DNA of 64,000 nucleotides, taken from DASQPA01 sp963757335 (GTDB lineage Bacteria; Acidobacteriota; Thermoanaerobaculia; Multivoradales; UBA5704). Below, piece by piece: positions 1-8,638 of the stretch (position 1 is its first letter; each line of letters starts with the position of its first letter). The stretch is from contig CAVWRJ010000008.1 in NCBI GenBank assembly GCA_963757335.1, positions 248,001-312,000 of the forward strand, given 5' to 3'. The position numbers were made by a program, and so were the translations under genes. The notes under the pieces are model-generated. The model worked only from the letters and a program-made list of their open reading frames with translations, was not told the origin of the DNA and did not search any database.

Positions 1-159
1 GTGCGCGGCACCCTGGAGCCCGCCATTCCCTCTAGCGAAGCCCCCCGGCTCAGCCTCGAAGGGGAGAGCTTCAAGGTCGCCCCACCGGGGGAGGCGGCGC
101 GCCTCTACACCGCGGGCGACCTCGCCGCGGCGCTCCGCCGGCCCCGGCCTTGGGGATAG
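1..159 (+). CDS. 3' end of an unidentified gene (partial)
   Basis: An open frame enters from the left edge in frame 1 and ends at TAG 157-159, giving 52 residues of the C-terminus of a protein that starts outside the window. The tail is Pro/Ala/Arg-rich and ends in RPRPWG. No domain is recognisable, so no function is assigned. It lies 99 bp upstream of a co-directional glycosyltransferase gene and may belong to the same glycan locus. Confidence 0.5.
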   Translation: MRGTLEPAIPSSEAPRLSLEGESFKVAPPGEAARLYTAGDLAAALRRPRPWG

Positions 160-258
160 TGCAGTGCGGCTGAAATACGCTACCGTTAGCGCGGACACCG
201 AAGAACCGCGAATCCTCTCCCTCAAAGCGTGTCATCCTGAGCGCTGCTAGCCTCGAAC

Positions 259-1287
259 ATGCGGATCTGCCTCTGCTCGACCCAGGTGCCCTTCTCCTAC
301 GGCGGGGCGGAGATGCTCGTCGAGTCGCTGCGGGACGAGCTGCTGCGCCGCGGCTTCGAGGTTTCCGTCGTCACCCTCCCCTTCGCCTGGACCTCCCGCC
401 TCCAGATCTTGAAGAGCGCCATGGCCTGGCGGCTCGTCGACCTGACCGAGGCCGGGGGGAAGAAGATCGACCGGGTGATCGCCACCCGTTTTCCCTCCTA
501 CCTCGTCAAGCACCCCCACAAGGTGGTCTGGCTCGTCCACCAGATGCGCCAGGTCTACGACCTCCTCGGCACCCCCTACAGCGACTTCGCCGAGACCGGG
601 CGCGACAAAAAGATCATCGACATGGTGCGCGCCATGGACCGGCGGACCCTGGCCGAGGCGCGCGGGCTCTACACCATCTCCCAGAACACCGCCGATCGCC
701 TGAAGCGCTGGAACGGCCTCTCCGGCACCGCCCTCCACCCGCCGCCGCGCCTCGCCTACCACGAGGGGGAATTCGGGGACTACGTTTTCTCGGTCGGCCG
801 GCTCGACGAGCTGAAGCGCTTCGACCTCCTGATCCGCGCCGTCGCCCAGGCGGCGACCCCGGTGCGCTGCAAGATCGCCGGCAGCGGGCCGGAGGAGGGG
901 GCGCTCCGCGCCCTGGCGGCGAAGCTCGGGGTGGCCGAGCGGGTGGAGCTCCTCGGCTGGGTGGACGACCGGGACCTCCCGGCGTTCTACGCCGGGAGCC
1001 TCGCCGTCTTCTACGCCCCCTATGACGAGGACTACGGCTATGTGACGGTCGAGGCGATGAAATCGGGGAAGCCGGTCCTCACCGCCGCCGATTCGGGCGG
1101 CACCCTGGAGTTCGTCGTCGACGGCGAGAACGGCTTCGTCGTCCCCCCCGGCGGAGCGCGGGAGCTGGGCGCGCGGATGGACCTCCTCTACCGCGACCGC
1201 GACCGGGCCCGGGCGCTCGGCGCCGCCGGCAGGGCGCGGGTGGCGGTCGTCGACTGGGATCACGTCATCGCGGCTTTGACCGGATAG
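259..1287 (+). CDS. Glycosyltransferase family 4 protein
   Basis: 342-residue GT-B glycosyltransferase, predicted to transfer a sugar from a nucleotide-activated donor in glycan assembly at the cytoplasmic face. The N-terminus has the GT4 acceptor-domain look, with YGGAE near residues 14-18. The C-terminal donor domain has FSVGRLDELKRFDLL (about 175-190), AGSGPEE, and the EX7E-type segment EAMKSGKPVLTAADSGG before GENGFVVPPG. The length is usual for the family. A second glycosyltransferase follows after 17 bp, so the two are probably co-transcribed. Donor and acceptor cannot be read from sequence. Confidence 0.88.
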   Translation: MRICLCSTQVPFSYGGAEMLVESLRDELLRRGFEVSVVTLPFAWTSRLQILKSAMAWRLVDLTEAGGKKIDRVIATRFPSYLVKHPHKVVWLVHQMRQVYDLLGTPYSDFAETGRDKKIIDMVRAMDRRTLAEARGLYTISQNTADRLKRWNGLSGTALHPPPRLAYHEGEFGDYVFSVGRLDELKRFDLLIRAVAQAATPVRCKIAGSGPEEGALRALAAKLGVAERVELLGWVDDRDLPAFYAGSLAVFYAPYDEDYGYVTVEAMKSGKPVLTAADSGGTLEFVVDGENGFVVPPGGARELGARMDLLYRDRDRARALGAAGRARVAVVDWDHVIAALTG

Positions 1288-1304
1288 ATCGGCGGGGTAG
1301 ACGG

Positions 1305-2711
1305 ATGAGCCTCAAAGTCGCCTACGCGAGCCCGCTCCCGCCCCAGCAGACCGGGATCGCCGACTACAGCGCCGAGCTCCTGCCGCACCTGGCGGAGCAC
1401 CTGGATCTCGAGCTGTTCGCCGAGGACCCGCACCGGGTGATCCCCGCCCTCGCCGGGCGTTTCCCCGTCCACAGCCTGCGTACCCTGCCGGAGCGGGCGG
1501 GGCGCTACGACGCCGTCCTCTACCAGCTCGGCAACAGCGCCGACTATCACGGCCGGATCTACAAGACCCTCCAGGAGGTCCCCGGGGTAATCGTCCTCCA
1601 CGAGTACGTTCTCCATCACCTGGTGCGCGGGCTCACCCTCGTCCGCGGAGACGCCGCCGGATACCTGGAGGAGATGCGCTACGCCTACGGCCGCTCCGGG
1701 CTCGCCCTCGCCAGAAGGAGCCTCGACACCGGCATTCCGGTCGACGTCTGGGGCTACCCGCTCTTCGAGCGCGCGGTCGACGCCGCACTGGGGGTGATCG
1801 TCCACAGCGAGACGACCCGGCGGCGGGTGTTGCAGAGCCGGCCGCTCACCCGGATCGCGAAGATCCCCCACCACCTGAGCCTCGCCGAGCTGCCGGGAAT
1901 GCCGGGAATGCCGGGGATGCCGACCCTCACCCGGGAGGCGGCGCGGGCGGCCCTCGGTCTGCCGCAGGATGCCTTTCTCGTCGCCAGCTTCGGCTTCATC
2001 ACCCCGGTCAAGCGCCTGGACGTGGCCCTCCGCGCCTTCGCCCGGCTCCGCCGCGAGGCGCCGAAGGCCCAATACCTCCTGGTGGGGGACGTCTCGCCCT
2101 ACTACGACTTGGGCGCGGTTTTGAAACCGGAGCTTCAGGAGGGTGTGGTGAAGGTGGGGCACACGGAGCTGCCGGACTTCCTCCGCTACATGGTGGCGGC
2201 GGACCTGGCGGTCAACCTCCGCTACCCCTCGGCGGGCGAGACCTCGGGGACGGTCGTGCGGCTTCTCGGGCTCGGCCGGGCGGTGGTGGTGAGCGACGAC
2301 GGCACCTTCTCCGAGATCCCCGACGGCTGCTGCGCCAAGGTCCCCCTGGACGAGGCGGAGGAGGAGACCCTCTTCGCCTACCTGCAGCTCCTTTATAGAG
2401 ACGGGGCGCTCCGCCAGGAGATGGGGGAGAACGCCCGCCGGCACATGGCGGAGCACGCGACCCTCGCCGGCTCGGCCCGCGGCTACGCCGATTTCCTGAA
2501 GAAGATCGCCGCTGCCCGGTCGGCGGGAATCGCCCCCTTCCGCCCCGCCCCACCCCTCGCGCCCTATCCCGCCGACGACGTTCTCACCGACCTGGTAGCC
2601 GAGCTGGCCGCCGAGGCGTCGGACCTCGGGGTGGGGGAGGGGGACGAGGAGCTGCTGGCCGGGCTGGCGGAGGTGGTGGTGGAGCTGGGTCTGGACAAAC
2701 CAGTCTCTTAG
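1305..2711 (+). CDS. Glycosyltransferase (GT-B fold, GT4-like)
   Basis: 468-residue GT-B glycosyltransferase. The start is close to the N-terminal beta strand (KVAYASPLPPQQTGIADYS), a pattern common in mannosyltransferase-like GT4 proteins. The donor-binding half contains VASFGFITPVKRLDVALRAF, and SAGETSGTVVRLLGLGRAVVVS holds the acidic and Gly motifs expected near the nucleotide sugar. A small Pro-Gly-Met repeat (PGMPGMPGMP, around residue 200) sits in the linker between the two Rossmann domains. The C-terminal 60 residues are an acidic extension of unknown role. It probably forms a two-gene unit with the preceding glycosyltransferase. Confidence 0.85.
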   Translation: MSLKVAYASPLPPQQTGIADYSAELLPHLAEHLDLELFAEDPHRVIPALAGRFPVHSLRTLPERAGRYDAVLYQLGNSADYHGRIYKTLQEVPGVIVLHEYVLHHLVRGLTLVRGDAAGYLEEMRYAYGRSGLALARRSLDTGIPVDVWGYPLFERAVDAALGVIVHSETTRRRVLQSRPLTRIAKIPHHLSLAELPGMPGMPGMPTLTREAARAALGLPQDAFLVASFGFITPVKRLDVALRAFARLRREAPKAQYLLVGDVSPYYDLGAVLKPELQEGVVKVGHTELPDFLRYMVAADLAVNLRYPSAGETSGTVVRLLGLGRAVVVSDDGTFSEIPDGCCAKVPLDEAEEETLFAYLQLLYRDGALRQEMGENARRHMAEHATLAGSARGYADFLKKIAAARSAGIAPFRPAPPLAPYPADDVLTDLVAELAAEASDLGVGEGDEELLAGLAEVVVELGLDKPVS

Positions 2712-2744
2712 ATAGATCTTTTTTACGGCTCTCGACAAGGGCAG

Positions 2745-2760
2745 GGGCATGTGCCTTGCA
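2745..2760 (+). promoter_or_regulatory. Sigma-54 (-24/-12) promoter candidate
   Basis: The sequence GGGCATGTGCCTTGCA fits the TGGCAC-N5-TTGCA consensus. The invariant GG (2746-2747) and GC (2758-2759) are exactly 10 nt apart. It lies about 110 bp upstream of the phosphoesterase start, so transcription would begin near 2772. Confidence 0.6.
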
Positions 2761-2870
2761 ACCTCCCCCTCCCCAGCCGCGCCTTCGGCGCGCGGCACGC
2801 TTCGGGCCTCGTGGGAAGTCTCTCTTCCTCGGGGATCCCGAGCGAGGATCTGCTCCTGGAAGGAGGTTTC

Positions 2871-4061
2871 ATGCCCTATACCCGCCGCCAGTTCGTTGTA
2901 GGCTCTGCCGCCGCGCTCGGTGCCCTCTCCTCGACCGGCCGTTCGCTCCTGTGGGCGGCTCCCCGCAAGAAGCTGCCGAAGCCCGAGAAGAGCGGCATTC
3001 GTCACGTCGTCGTGGTGATGATGGAGAACCGTTCCTTCGATCACCTGCTCGGCTGGCTCCCCGGCGCCGACGGCCGGCAGGCCGGCCTCGTCTATACCGA
3101 CAGCCAGGGGATGACCTTCCCCACCTACCCTCTGGCGCCCGACTACCAGGGCTGCGGCCACCTCGATCCCGATCACTCCTACGATGGCGGCCGGATCGAG
3201 TACGACAACGGAGCCTGCGACGGCTGGCTGCGCGCCGCCAACGACCGCTACGCCATCGGCTACTACACCCAGAACGACCTGCCGTTTCTCGGCAAGGCCG
3301 CCCCGGACTGGACGGTCTGCAGCCGTTACTTCGCCCCCATCATGGCGCCGACCTACCCCAACCGCATCTACCAGCACTCGGCGGTCACCGACCGGCTGGA
3401 CGACTCGCTCTCCCTCTGCACCCTGCCGACGATCTGGGATCGCCTCGCCGACGCGGGGGTTTCCGGGCGCTACTATTTCAGCGACAACCCCTTCCTGGCT
3501 CTCTGGGGTGTCAAGTATCTCCCGATCATGCGGCCCTATGCCGAGTTCCTGGCGGACTGCGCCGCCGGCACCCTCCCCGCGGTCTCCTACGTCGACCCGC
3601 CGTTTCTCGGCGAGGACACCGGCACCTCCTCCGACGACCACCCGCACGGCGACATCCGCGCCGGCGAGTCGTGGCTCTACCGGACCTATCGGGCGGTGAC
3701 GACGGGCCTCGACTGGCAGCACACGGTGATGGTGATCAACTTCGACGAGTGGGGCGGGTTCTTCGAGCACATCGCCCCCGAGGAGGCGCCCGACGTGAAT
3801 CCCGCCTACGCGCTCCGGGGCTTCCGGGTGCCCTGCGTTCTCGTGTCGCCCTTCGCGGCGCCCGGTGCGATCGTCCAGGATACCTTCGACCACACCTCGG
3901 TTTTGAAGATGATCGAGTGGCGCTGGGACCTGCCGCCTCTCTCCGTCCGCGACGCCGCCGCGAACAACCTCGCGGACGCCCTGGACTTCAAGCTCCATCG
4001 CCACATCGCTCCGGACTACGTGGTGCCGCCGTTCGTGTCGGCGGCGTGCCCGGGGACGTAG
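2871..4061 (+). CDS. Tat-exported phosphoesterase (acid phosphatase / phospholipase C family)
   Basis: 396-residue enzyme of the PF04185 phosphoesterase family, which hydrolyses phosphomonoesters or phospholipid head groups outside the cytoplasm. The ATG at 2871 follows a strong AGGAGG and gives a twin-arginine signal (TRRQFVVGSAAALGAL) at residues 4-19; an upstream in-frame ATG at 2751 would bury this signal. Family motifs are VVMMENRSFDHLLGWLPG (metal and nucleophile region, about 46-63), YPNRIYQHS, and the later NFDEWGGFFEH and DHTSVLKMIE segments. It is a single-gene unit with a sigma-54-like promoter upstream. The substrate is unknown; both acid phosphatase and phospholipase C activities occur in the family. 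Confidence 0.88.
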   Translation: MPYTRRQFVVGSAAALGALSSTGRSLLWAAPRKKLPKPEKSGIRHVVVVMMENRSFDHLLGWLPGADGRQAGLVYTDSQGMTFPTYPLAPDYQGCGHLDPDHSYDGGRIEYDNGACDGWLRAANDRYAIGYYTQNDLPFLGKAAPDWTVCSRYFAPIMAPTYPNRIYQHSAVTDRLDDSLSLCTLPTIWDRLADAGVSGRYYFSDNPFLALWGVKYLPIMRPYAEFLADCAAGTLPAVSYVDPPFLGEDTGTSSDDHPHGDIRAGESWLYRTYRAVTTGLDWQHTVMVINFDEWGGFFEHIAPEEAPDVNPAYALRGFRVPCVLVSPFAAPGAIVQDTFDHTSVLKMIEWRWDLPPLSVRDAAANNLADALDFKLHRHIAPDYVVPPFVSAACPGT

Positions 4062-4227
4062 AAGAGACGACGGCGCGGGGGGGCAGGAAAGTCCTTCCCG
4101 CGGCCTGGAAAGCTCTCCGCGCCGACGCGGAACGCTCCCCAGCAGGGAAGAGGGAGAGGCGATCCTCGGAGGACCGGTTCGGGAGGTTCGGAACCGGTCC
4201 TCGGAATTTACAGAACCGCGTCGCTGC

Positions 4228-5253
4228 CTAGCGGCCGGGAACCCGGCAGCAGAGCGCCCAGCAGTTGCCGGTCCAGGTGTTGCCGCCGCCGTTGTATCCG
4301 AGGCACTGCCACTGGTTCGAGAAGGGGTTCGAGCCCAGGAGCTCGTCGCCGGAGGTCCAGGCCGTGCCGAGCTCGATGCCGCCGCCGGTGAGAGTGTAGC
4401 CGGTGTCGCAGGCCGGCGAGCCGATGTTGAACTGGGTGCCGGTCGCGGCGGAGAAGGGGGCCGAGAGCCGCTCGCACTGGAGCGCCGTCGCGGCCGATTG
4501 GGCCATGTAGCCGAGGACGTCGATCACCAGGTGGGTGCCGCTGACGTCGGCGCGCACGAGGAGGTCGTGGGTGCAGTCGCCACCGGTCGAGGTCGAGCCG
4601 TTGCAGATCGGCACCACCAGGCCGTTGGCGATGGCGAGGCCGGGGACGTTGGCGTAGTTGATGACGGCCGCGTTGGGCGGCGCCGGGTTCGAGGAGTCCC
4701 AGGGCCAGGCGCGGAGGTCGCCGGCGCCTGCGGGAGTGACGACGGTGAAGTTCAGGACCGCGGCCTTGGCGAATGGAAACGGAATACCGCAGGAGGAGGC
4801 GGCGCCGCCGGCGACGTCGAGCGCGACCGGGGTCCCGGGGTGGAGCGGACCCGTGCCGGCGCCCTGCACCCCGGAGCTGGGGCGCGAGTCGTAGATCCGG
4901 CAGGGGGTGACCGGGGTGTAGGTCAGGTCGTTCGTCGAGCTCCCCAGGGTTTTCCCGATCAGCGTCGCCCTGTCGGCCGCGGCGAGTTTCGCCAGCTCGT
5001 CGGCGGGGAGCGCCAGGAGCTTGCCAATGATGTCGGCGCGGAGGTGGGGGTCGAGATCCTTGCCCATGGCCTCACGAAGGTCGCGGAGGATGCCTTCCAC
5101 CTGATCGCTCTTGGCGAAATCGGCGGTCGGCGAGGCCGGGGCTCCGGCCTTCTCGCCTGCCGGGGGTCCGCCGGGTACCTGGCCGGCCGCGAGGAGCGGC
5201 AGGCTTGTCGTGGCTCCCAAGAGGAGGATGGCGCAGCAAAGATGGGGTCTCAT
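4228..5253 (-). CDS. Exported protein of unknown function
   Basis: 341-residue protein with a hydrophobic N-terminal signal (about residues 1-22, CAILLLGATTSLPLLA). After a Pro/Ala-rich stretch come a short helical segment and the element TPVTPCRIYDSRP (about 117-129). This TPCR-DSR type motif recurs in secreted proteins of several GC-rich phyla and has no known biochemical role. Several Cys (SSCGIPF, VPICNG, GGDCTHD, the C-terminal CWALCC) suggest disulfides in an extracytoplasmic setting. The start is supported by an AGGAGAAAG ribosome-binding site. A near-perfect sigma-54 promoter lies about 85 bp upstream. No enzymatic motif was recognised. Confidence 0.75.
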   Translation of the reverse strand: MRPHLCCAILLLGATTSLPLLAAGQVPGGPPAGEKAGAPASPTADFAKSDQVEGILRDLREAMGKDLDPHLRADIIGKLLALPADELAKLAAADRATLIGKTLGSSTNDLTYTPVTPCRIYDSRPSSGVQGAGTGPLHPGTPVALDVAGGAASSCGIPFPFAKAAVLNFTVVTPAGAGDLRAWPWDSSNPAPPNAAVINYANVPGLAIANGLVVPICNGSTSTGGDCTHDLLVRADVSGTHLVIDVLGYMAQSAATALQCERLSAPFSAATGTQFNIGSPACDTGYTLTGGGIELGTAWTSGDELLGSNPFSNQWQCLGYNGGGNTWTGNCWALCCRVPGR

Positions 5254-5337
5254 GGGTCTCTTTCTCCTAGGTCGGTTGGAGGTGGGTGATGCAGGTCCTT
5301 CTCTCTGACAGGCGCTTCGGCGAACGATTTGTTACGC

Positions 5338-5353
5338 TGCAACGAATCTGCCA
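5338..5353 (-). promoter_or_regulatory. Sigma-54 (-24/-12) promoter
   Basis: On the minus strand the sequence reads TGGCAGATTCGTTGCA, with GG and GC separated by exactly 10 nt and a perfect TTGCA at -12. Transcription would start near 5327, about 73 nt before the start codon of the exported protein ending at 4228. The site abuts the divergent gene starting at 5354. Confidence 0.72.
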
Positions 5354-6622
5354 GTGCACCCCCTCTACAGTAAGATCTCCGGCGTGCGATCCCGCGGCTG
5401 TCTCCTCTCCCTCGTCCTCCTCCTCGCTCTTTGCGGGCACGTCTGGTACCACTACCTCCCGCGCCTGCGGCCCGCCGTTCCCGATCCTCAGGACCTGCCG
5501 GGGCGGCTTCTCGCCTCGGGGGCGTTCGACTCCTGTTTCTGGATTCCTTATCCGCACCAGAACCTGGGGATTTTCGCCGCCCACCTTCCGGATGGGGAGG
5601 CGTTCGTCGGGGCGGCGGCCCGGCTCGCCGGGGTGGCGGCCCCGGAGCTGCCGGGATTCGGCCCCTTCGCAGTGCCCCCGGCGAGCGAGATCACCGCCTG
5701 CTCGGAGCGCGACGGCCATGGCTTCGTCGTCGCCGCCCGGATCTATCCCGCCGTCTCCTGGGTGGCCAAGGCCGCCGGCCGGCTCGCCGGCAACCCCTGG
5801 CTCTCGGGCGGTACGGTCGAAGAGGAGAAGCGCACCGTGCGAGTCGCCTGGCAGGGGAGCCTGTGGACGGTCGCGACCGGCGACCTTCCGGCTCTCCCCC
5901 CCGCCACCCCCGCCCCACCCGCCACTCCGGGTCTTCCGGCGCTCGCCGCCGTCGCCCTCAGAACCCCGGTATCGGTCTTCCCGGCCGGCACCTACCGGCT
6001 GCGGCTGAGCGCGGGAGGCGCCACCTTGGCCCTCGACGGCAGCCCGCCGGCGCCGCCCGAGCTCGCGGTGCCCGCGGGCGCCCAGCCGATCCTCTTCGCC
6101 GCCGCGGCGCCGAGCGCCAAGGCGTCCGCCGCCGCCTTCGCTCTCTTTCCGAACGTCGTCTCCGGTTCGCTCCAGCTTCCCGGGGCCGCTGCCTTCTACC
6201 CGCCGGGTGGCCGGCAGCGCTGGTCGCTCCCGGCCCAGAACCTGATGGATCTGGTGACCGGCCGGCTGCCGCGGGGGAATGCGGGGGGCTGGGCGGTGGT
6301 TGCTCTCGACGCCGCGAGTCTCGCGGAGGCCGAGGCGCTGGCACCGGGCCTGGCGCAGCTCGTCCCGCCGGGAATCGCGGACCCCGGCGCCGCCCTCCGA
6401 ACGCTGCGGCTGGGCCTCTGGGTCGATCCGCCGCGGGCGCTCGCCATCGTCCACCGGTTGCGCTCGGCTCTCGAGGCGGTGCCCTTTCTCGATCCCGAGC
6501 AGGTGCGGCGCTGGCGCGACGCGGAGACCGTCCTCACCCCCCTCGCCCGCTGCGGGCGGGCGGCGCTGGCGACGGCCGGTCCCCCGGATGTGTTCACCCT
6601 GCGGCTCTCCGGCTGTAATTGA
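5354..6622 (+). CDS. Membrane-anchored protein of unknown function
   Basis: 422-residue protein starting at GTG 5354; GTG 5384 is an alternative start 10 codons later. Residues about 14-31 (RGCLLSLVLLLALCGHVW) form one hydrophobic anchor, followed by a large Ala/Pro/Leu-rich extracytoplasmic region. No catalytic or binding motif was recognised. It is followed by the DUF177-rpmF-fatty-acid cluster but separated from it by a promoter-like stretch, so it is probably its own unit. It is annotated as coding because of the long uninterrupted frame with GC-rich third positions and the plausible membrane segment. Confidence 0.65.
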   Translation: MHPLYSKISGVRSRGCLLSLVLLLALCGHVWYHYLPRLRPAVPDPQDLPGRLLASGAFDSCFWIPYPHQNLGIFAAHLPDGEAFVGAAARLAGVAAPELPGFGPFAVPPASEITACSERDGHGFVVAARIYPAVSWVAKAAGRLAGNPWLSGGTVEEEKRTVRVAWQGSLWTVATGDLPALPPATPAPPATPGLPALAAVALRTPVSVFPAGTYRLRLSAGGATLALDGSPPAPPELAVPAGAQPILFAAAAPSAKASAAAFALFPNVVSGSLQLPGAAAFYPPGGRQRWSLPAQNLMDLVTGRLPRGNAGGWAVVALDAASLAEAEALAPGLAQLVPPGIADPGAALRTLRLGLWVDPPRALAIVHRLRSALEAVPFLDPEQVRRWRDAETVLTPLARCGRAALATAGPPDVFTLRLSGCN

Positions 6623-6648
6623 CAGCGGGGGGCCCAATCCCATAGCTT
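6619..6648 (+). promoter_or_regulatory. Sigma-70 type promoter candidate for the fatty-acid cluster
   Basis: A consensus -35 TTGACA at 6619-6624 is followed after 18 bp by TAGCTT (6643-6648), a weak -10 match. It overlaps the stop of the upstream gene and lies 30 bp before the DUF177 start. Confidence 0.4.
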
Positions 6649-6677
6649 ACGCGTTTGGCCACGGTTGGAGGTCTCCC

Positions 6678-7232
6678 ATGCGCATTTGGCTCGATCAGGT
6701 ACGAGAGGAACCTTTCAGCTGGGCCGAGACGGAGAAGGTTGAGGCGGCGGAGCTCGATCGTCCGGAGCTTTTGGAGCTCGGGCCGGTCGCCTGGCGCGGC
6801 CAGGTGATCTACGTCGCCCCCGGGTTTCTACTCCGGGCGCACCTCTCCTACGACCAGACGTTGAACTGCAATCGGTGTCTGCAGCCGATCCACGACCCGG
6901 TGAAGGCGGACGTCGAGCTGATGATCGAGATCGAGCGCCCCGGCCAGCATTTTGGGGGCCCAGCGGGGACCCATGGAGGCGGCGAGCACGAGCTGAGAGA
7001 CGCGGATCTGGGGACGATGTACGTCGAGGGCGAGATCCTCGAGACGCGCCCCATTCTCATCGAGCAGCTGCAGCTCAACATCCCCATGAAACCGCTCTGC
7101 CAGCCCGACTGCAAGGGGCTCTGCCCGGTCTGCGGCATCGACCGGAACACCGGCAGCTGCACCTGTGAGGAGAAGAGCGAGGACCCCCGCTGGGCGGCCC
7201 TCGCCGCTCTCCGGGACCGCTTGCCCGGCTAG
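6678..7232 (+). CDS. YceD / DUF177 family protein
   Basis: 184-residue DUF177 (YceD-like) protein, linked genetically to 23S rRNA or L32 maturation in bacteria and plastids. It has the conserved first Cys pair (LNCNRCL, about residue 57-63) and the C-terminal Cys cluster PLCQPDCKGLCPVCG (about 142-156) followed by CTC, which may bind metal. A ribosome-binding site (TTGGAGG) precedes the ATG. The next gene is rpmF, the classical partner, and plsX follows, matching the conserved yceD-rpmF-plsX-fab order seen across many phyla. Confidence 0.88.
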   Translation: MRIWLDQVREEPFSWAETEKVEAAELDRPELLELGPVAWRGQVIYVAPGFLLRAHLSYDQTLNCNRCLQPIHDPVKADVELMIEIERPGQHFGGPAGTHGGGEHELRDADLGTMYVEGEILETRPILIEQLQLNIPMKPLCQPDCKGLCPVCGIDRNTGSCTCEEKSEDPRWAALAALRDRLPG

Positions 7233-7305
7233 CGCGACCGGACGCCGGGATAGACTAGAACCGTTACCGTACCCCTAGAACGAAGGTTATTTCGAGGCCA
7301 CGACG

Positions 7306-7491
7306 ATGCCGAATCCCAAAACACGCCATTCCAAAGCCCGCCGCGACCGGCGCCGGGCTCACGACGCCCTGCCTCAGCCGGCGATTTCGACCTGCGCCAA
7401 CTGCGGCGAGGCCAAGATCCCCCATCGCGCCTGCCCGAAGTGCGGCCAGTACCGCGGCCGGCAGGTGATCGAGGGCACCGAGAACGTCTAG
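7306..7491 (+). CDS. rpmF: Large ribosomal subunit protein bL32
   Basis: 61-residue ribosomal protein bL32. The basic N-terminus (PNPKTRHSKARRDRRRAH) binds rRNA. Two Cys pairs (CANCGEAKIPHRACPKCG) form the zinc-binding ribbon of the Cys-containing form. The length is normal. It lies between DUF177 and plsX and should be co-transcribed with both, coupling ribosome assembly to lipid synthesis. Confidence 0.97.
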   Translation: MPNPKTRHSKARRDRRRAHDALPQPAISTCANCGEAKIPHRACPKCGQYRGRQVIEGTENV

Positions 7492-7528
7492 CGCCGGCCC
7501 CGGGCTGCTCCCACCTCTCTAGCCGATC

Positions 7529-8638
7529 ATGCTGCGCATCGCCGTGGATGCCATGGGTGGAGATTTCGCGCCGCAGTGTGCGGTGGAGGGAGCCGTGCGT
7601 TCGGCGCGCGAGGACGGTGCCGCGATCCTCCTGGTCGGCGACCGGGCGCAGATCGAGGCGGAGCTCGCCCGCCTCCAGTTCCGCGCCGCGGGCGGCCCCG
7701 CTGGCGATAGTGGCGCCGTTGGCGATAGCGGCCCCGGAGCCATCGAGATCGTCCACGCCGAGGAGGTGGTGGGGATGGACGAGCCCGCCATCACCCCCAT
7801 CCGCAAGAAGCGCCGCTCCTCGATCCGCCTCTGTGCCGAGCTGGTGAAGGAGGGGCGGGCCCAGGCCATGGTGACCGCCGGCAACACCGGGGCGGCGATG
7901 ATCTGCGCCAAGATGGTGATCGGCACCATCCCCGGCGTCGACCGGCCGGCGCTCGCCGCCGTCCTCCCCAACGCCACCGGCCGCACGGTCCTCCTGGACG
8001 TCGGCGCCAACGTCGACACCAAGCCCACCCAGCTGCGTCAATTCGCCGTCATGGGCCACTTCTACGCCCAGGCGGTGATCGGCACCGCCGCGCCACGGAT
8101 CGGCCTGATGTCGATCGGCGAGGAGGAGGGGAAGGGGACGGACCTGACCCGCGAGGTCTTCCGGGTGCTCAAGAAGACGGGGCTCAACTTCATCGGCAAC
8201 GTCGAGGGGCGGGACGTCTTCAACGGCACGGCGGACGTCATCGTCTGCGACGGCTTCGTCGGCAACGTCGTCTTAAAAAGCGCCGAGGCGTTGGCCGAGC
8301 TGATCGGCAAGATGCTCAGAGAAGAGCTCGGGCGGAGCCTCCGCACCAAGGCGGGGTACCTCCTCGCCAAGCCGGCCTTCGACCGCTTCCGAACCCGGGT
8401 CGACTACAGCGAGTTCGGCGCCGCCCCGCTCCTCGGGGTCAACGGCGGCTGCTTCATCGGTCACGGCCGCTCGAACGCCCACGCGATCCAGAACGCCGTC
8501 CGCCGGGCGGTCGAGTTCTCGGCCGCCGAGCTGCACCGGAAGATCCACGACAAGGTGGCGGAGCTGCAGGCCCAGGAGGAGCGGCTCCTCGGCGGTCCCG
8601 ACGACTCCGGCGACTCTCGGGAGGCCTCGGCCGGATGA
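7529..8638 (+). CDS. plsX: Phosphate acyltransferase PlsX
   Basis: 369-residue PlsX, which converts acyl-ACP and phosphate to acyl-phosphate, the donor for glycerol-3-phosphate acylation in phospholipid synthesis. It shows the family start RIAVDAMGGDFAP, the glycine-rich TAGNTGAAM and the conserved NVDTKP and CDGFVGNV segments. A Gly/Asp-Ser insert near residues 55-70 (GDSGAVGDSGPG) is a small low-complexity loop. The stop overlaps the fabD start by 4 bp (ATGA), which indicates translational coupling. Confidence 0.96.
   Translation: MLRIAVDAMGGDFAPQCAVEGAVRSAREDGAAILLVGDRAQIEAELARLQFRAAGGPAGDSGAVGDSGPGAIEIVHAEEVVGMDEPAITPIRKKRRSSIRLCAELVKEGRAQAMVTAGNTGAAMICAKMVIGTIPGVDRPALAAVLPNATGRTVLLDVGANVDTKPTQLRQFAVMGHFYAQAVIGTAAPRIGLMSIGEEEGKGTDLTREVFRVLKKTGLNFIGNVEGRDVFNGTADVIVCDGFVGNVVLKSAEALAELIGKMLREELGRSLRTKAGYLLAKPAFDRFRTRVDYSEFGAAPLLGVNGGCFIGHGRSNAHAIQNAVRRAVEFSAAELHRKIHDKVAELQAQEERLLGGPDDSGDSREASAG

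Noticed and set aside
1260..4004. Very long minus-strand open frame opposite a glycosyltransferase and the phosphoesterase
   Set aside because: Runs antisense to two genes with clear domains; composition is the typical GC-rich mirror of real codons (Arg/Gly/Val/His-rich) with no motif or ribosome-binding site.
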